Positions 61,866-64,000 of a stretch of 64,000 nt of DNA are shown one piece after another. Under the pieces are notes generated by a model. The model made no database searches. It was not told the origin of the DNA and saw only the letters and a list, made by a program, of their open reading frames with translations. This DNA comes from UBA2137 sp963740205 (GTDB lineage Bacteria; Pseudomonadota; Alphaproteobacteria; Micavibrionales; Micavibrionaceae), in contig CAVUDD010000002.1 in assembly GCA_963740205.1 (NCBI GenBank), forward strand, positions 186,001-250,000, given 5' to 3'. Position numbers and translations under genes: made by a program. Numbering within the stretch: position 1 is the first letter of the stretch; the number at the start of each line of letters is the position of its first letter.

Positions 61866-62746
61866 GAAAATTAACCTCATACACCTCGGCAATACCTCTT
61901 AAAAATAAACAAGCTGACCGTTTCATGCTTGGCATGATTACTGCGCTTACGGTTTTATTGTTAATTGTTATCTCAAGCGTACTTTATTTCCAGAACTTGA
62001 CCGCTGGATGGGAAACAAAGATGGATCAATCCCTCACTCTCGAAATTAAATCAGGACAATTTGGGAAGGATTTAGAGAAGAAAATTGGTGATACCTTAGA
62101 TTCTCAAAATATAGTTGAAGGCTATACAACAGAGAGTGCAGAAAACATTATGCGAATTGTTTCCCCCTGGTTAAATCTCGATAACATACCTAGTGAAGAG
62201 ATGTCATTGCCTACTGTCATGCACGTTTCCCTTAATACAAACGATGAAATCGAAAAAGATAAATTAATACTTGCAATCAAATCTTTATCACAAAATATTA
62301 AAGTTAATTCTTATAATGACTGGTTTGAACAATCCATTAAACAGACGCGTTTTTTGAAAACTATTTCTGTTGTCATTGCATTAGCCCTCTTTACGCTTCT
62401 CGTTATGATAATATCGTTAATCGTCAGAGACAGAATTCTTATTCACAGAGAAGTCATATCCCTTCTTCAGACATTAGGTGCAAAAGACAACTATATTAGA
62501 GGTGAATTTTATAGACACATTCTAAGCCTTACCTTTCATGCGCTCGTTATTGCTGGGGTCGTATTCGTTTTATTTTATGGAATAACGAATCTAATAATGG
62601 GACAAAATGTATCACTGGTAGCCAATGAAGGCTCAACCTTTGGTGAGATGCTATTTACCTTTCTCTTTACAGCGCTATTTATTTTTGCATTGACCTTTAT
62701 AGTAGTTCGCACCACGGTGACTAATGCCCTACAAAGACTTTTTTAA
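61862..62746 (+). CDS. ftsX: Cell division protein FtsX
   Basis: 294 residues with four membrane helices: MLGMITALTVLLLIVISSVL near the N-terminus, then a periplasmic domain (about 45-165), then ISVVIALALFTLLVMIISLI, a third at LTFHALVIAGVVFVLFYG and a fourth at FTFLFTALFIFALTF. It is the permease-like partner of FtsE and controls a periplasmic amidase activator. Typical spacing and ATGA overlap with ftsE. Confidence 0.92.
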   Translation: MRKLTSYTSAIPLKNKQADRFMLGMITALTVLLLIVISSVLYFQNLTAGWETKMDQSLTLEIKSGQFGKDLEKKIGDTLDSQNIVEGYTTESAENIMRIVSPWLNLDNIPSEEMSLPTVMHVSLNTNDEIEKDKLILAIKSLSQNIKVNSYNDWFEQSIKQTRFLKTISVVIALALFTLLVMIISLIVRDRILIHREVISLLQTLGAKDNYIRGEFYRHILSLTFHALVIAGVVFVLFYGITNLIMGQNVSLVANEGSTFGEMLFTFLFTALFIFALTFIVVRTTVTNALQRLF

Positions 62747-62758
62747 AATCTGACGTAT

Positions 62759-63358
62759 ATGCTCAAGAATCTTTTTTTCATATTGACAACGACACTGGTC
62801 ATTATCGCTGCCCTGTGGGTATTGGGATTAGCCGTCTTTACGCTTACATCCCTTACAAAAACGGCGTTCACCTATAAAGATATCAAGACCGATGCAATCA
62901 TAGTTCTGACTGGCGGTAAAAACCGTGTTAATGCGGGGCTCTCTCTATTGCGTGAGGGTCAAGCAGACCGTCTTCTTATTAGTGGTACGCATACGGATGT
63001 AACAATTGAAGATATTCTCGAGCTTGAAAACATGCCTGATAAATGGCGCTGCTGTATTGATCTTGATCCCATCGCCACAGATACACTTGGAAATGCGCAC
63101 GAAAGCGCCAAGTGGATATTAGCAAACAATGTCAATTCAATTATGCTTGTGACATCGGGTTATCACATCAGGCGAGCCCGAAATGAGCTTGAACTTGCAC
63201 TACGTCCAAAAATCATAGATATCCATGAATACGATTTGCCCTATGATGCCGAAAAACTAAACAATCCAAAAAGCTGGATGTTTCTTGTCGGAGAATATAA
63301 TAAAACCCTATTAAGTTATATCAGGCGCTATTTTAGTGCTAAGAAAGTCGTCCAGTGA
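62759..63358 (+). CDS. DUF218/YdcF-SanA-like membrane protein
   Basis: 199 residues with one N-terminal membrane helix (LTTTLVIIAALWVLGLAVFTL) and a DUF218 domain: DAIIVLTGGKNRVNAGLSLLREGQADRLLISG, DTLGNAHESAKWILANN and MLVTSGYHIRRARNELELAL. The family may be a periplasmic SAM-binding or envelope-related enzyme. It is in the conserved ftsEX-DUF218-plsC order and overlaps the acyltransferase gene (GTGA). Confidence 0.88.
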   Translation: MLKNLFFILTTTLVIIAALWVLGLAVFTLTSLTKTAFTYKDIKTDAIIVLTGGKNRVNAGLSLLREGQADRLLISGTHTDVTIEDILELENMPDKWRCCIDLDPIATDTLGNAHESAKWILANNVNSIMLVTSGYHIRRARNELELALRPKIIDIHEYDLPYDAEKLNNPKSWMFLVGEYNKTLLSYIRRYFSAKKVVQ

Positions 63359-64000
63359 ATTTAATACGTACACTTCTTTTCAATGTCCTGTTTTATGGAT
63401 CCATTGCTCTGGGATCATTTTTATTTATTCCCGTACTCTTCATGCCTAAAAAAATCTGCAATGTGTGTTTAAGAGAGTATTTTAGATTTATTGCCTTTCT
63501 TGAAAAAACAGTTCTTGGCTTAAGTTATGAAGTTGTTGGTAGAGAGTTTTTGCCAAAATCTGGCTCATACATTATTGGTGCAAAACACCAATCCGCTTAC
63601 GAAACACTGAAATTTCATGTGCTTGTCGATAACCCTGCAATCATCCTCAAAAAAGAACTTCTCCTGCTTCCTGTATGGGGCTGGATTGCACAGAAAATGG
63701 ATAATATTGCCGTAGATAGGAAAAGTCGCAAAAGTGCTATGGAGTCTATTTTAAATGGTGCCAAGGTTGCCAAATCACAAGGTCGCCCTGTAGTTATTTT
63801 CCCTCAAGGTACGCGTGTTAAGGTTACAGACACTCCGAAAACCAAACGTTATAAATGGGGTATTGCACGCATGGCAAAGGGCGCTGAACTTGATATTGTT
63901 CCTATGGCAATGAATGCAGGGCTTTTCTGGCCTCGTAACGCTTTCATCAAAAAACCTGGTAAAGTGACCTTTGAGTTTCTTCCTCCCATTTCCTACAAAC
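63355..64000 (+). CDS. 1-acyl-sn-glycerol-3-phosphate acyltransferase, 3' end outside window
   Basis: At least 215 residues from GTG 63355, which overlaps the DUF218 stop. An N-terminal membrane segment (LFYGSIALGSFLFIPVLFM) precedes the PlsC domain: KHQSAYET in place of NHxxxxD (Glu for Asp), LKKELLLLPVWGWI, DNIAVDRKSRKSAME, and VIFPQGTRVKV in place of FPEGTR. It acylates lysophosphatidate to phosphatidate. The two substitutions at motif I and motif III are unusual and noted below. Confidence 0.9.
   Translation, partial: MNLIRTLLFNVLFYGSIALGSFLFIPVLFMPKKICNVCLREYFRFIAFLEKTVLGLSYEVVGREFLPKSGSYIIGAKHQSAYETLKFHVLVDNPAIILKKELLLLPVWGWIAQKMDNIAVDRKSRKSAMESILNGAKVAKSQGRPVVIFPQGTRVKVTDTPKTKRYKWGIARMAKGAELDIVPMAMNAGLFWPRNAFIKKPGKVTFEFLPPISYK

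Noticed and set aside
1..64000. CRISPR arrays, prophage modules, complete insertion sequences, rRNA genes
   Set aside because: I looked for spaced repeats, transposases, phage structural genes and rRNA and saw none.

Overview
The window is a gene-dense, AT-rich stretch of chromosome from an alphaproteobacterium. The evidence is a set of lineage-typical genes: a DUF1491 protein beside a PAS histidine kinase, a DUF4167 protein, a TIGR02302/DUF4175 membrane protein preceded by a tiny lipoprotein, and the order MJ0042 zinc-ribbon protein - ftsE - ftsX - DUF218 - plsC. A Micavibrio-like or other low-GC lineage is possible, but I cannot place it further. No prophage, CRISPR array, rRNA or complete IS was seen. 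There is one tRNA.

Layout. 1-2.5 kb: end of infB, then rbfA, truB and rpsO. 2.5-4.5 kb: gtrA, a DPM1-type glycosyltransferase and gpmA on the minus strand, separating rpsO from pnp. 4.5-6.9 kb: a long hairpin leader and pnp. 6.9-10 kb: a GDPD, a class I glutamine-amidotransferase-like C26 hydrolase and two tandem HxD...H...R proteins. 10-12.6 kb: fabA-fabB-fabI (minus strand). 12.6-16.8 kb: an unknown protein, an SH3 protein, dusA, and a small operon with an HExxH protein and a 31-residue peptide. 16.8-23.6 kb: the suf operon (Rrf2 regulator-sufB-sufC-sufD-sufS-sufT-sufA, minus strand), interrupted between sufB and sufC by a decayed gene, palindromic repeats and a GIY-YIG nuclease. 23.6-31 kb: prfC, DUF1491, sensor kinase, a degenerate GGDEF-like protein, an unusual tgt, rpmB and a membrane protein. 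31-38 kb: patatin, DUF45 protease, ruvX, and gatC-gatA-(two 8-Cys secreted paralogues)-gatB. 38-43.5 kb: TerD, tRNA-Ser(GCU), a TPR protein, a membrane protein, an alpha/beta hydrolase, aroB and class II DAHP synthase. 43.5-53.5 kb: leucyl aminopeptidase, a MurC-like ligase, clpB, DUF4167, prmC, prfA, ispG and a RodZ-like protein. 53.5-64 kb: ubiG, a HIG1 protein, etfB-etfA, a pentapeptide protein, a lipoprotein, TIGR02302, the zinc-ribbon protein, ftsEX, DUF218 and plsC (cut by the window end).

Two themes stand out. First, the sequence between about 45.5 and 52.4 kb has eight single-base frameshifts in conserved genes (mur ligase, clpB, prmC, ispG), and sufB has one more. In every gene the corrections restore a length divisible by three, so this looks like uncorrected sequence error rather than decay. 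Second, conserved operons carry unfamiliar inserts: 8-Cys secreted paralogues between gatA and gatB, a three-gene block between rpsO and pnp, and the palindrome/GIY-YIG block in suf. The strongest candidates for new biology are the tandem HxD...H...R pair beside the C26 hydrolase, the 8-Cys pair in the gat operon, the Tgt variant that has lost two zinc ligands, and the palindrome-flanked GIY-YIG gene.
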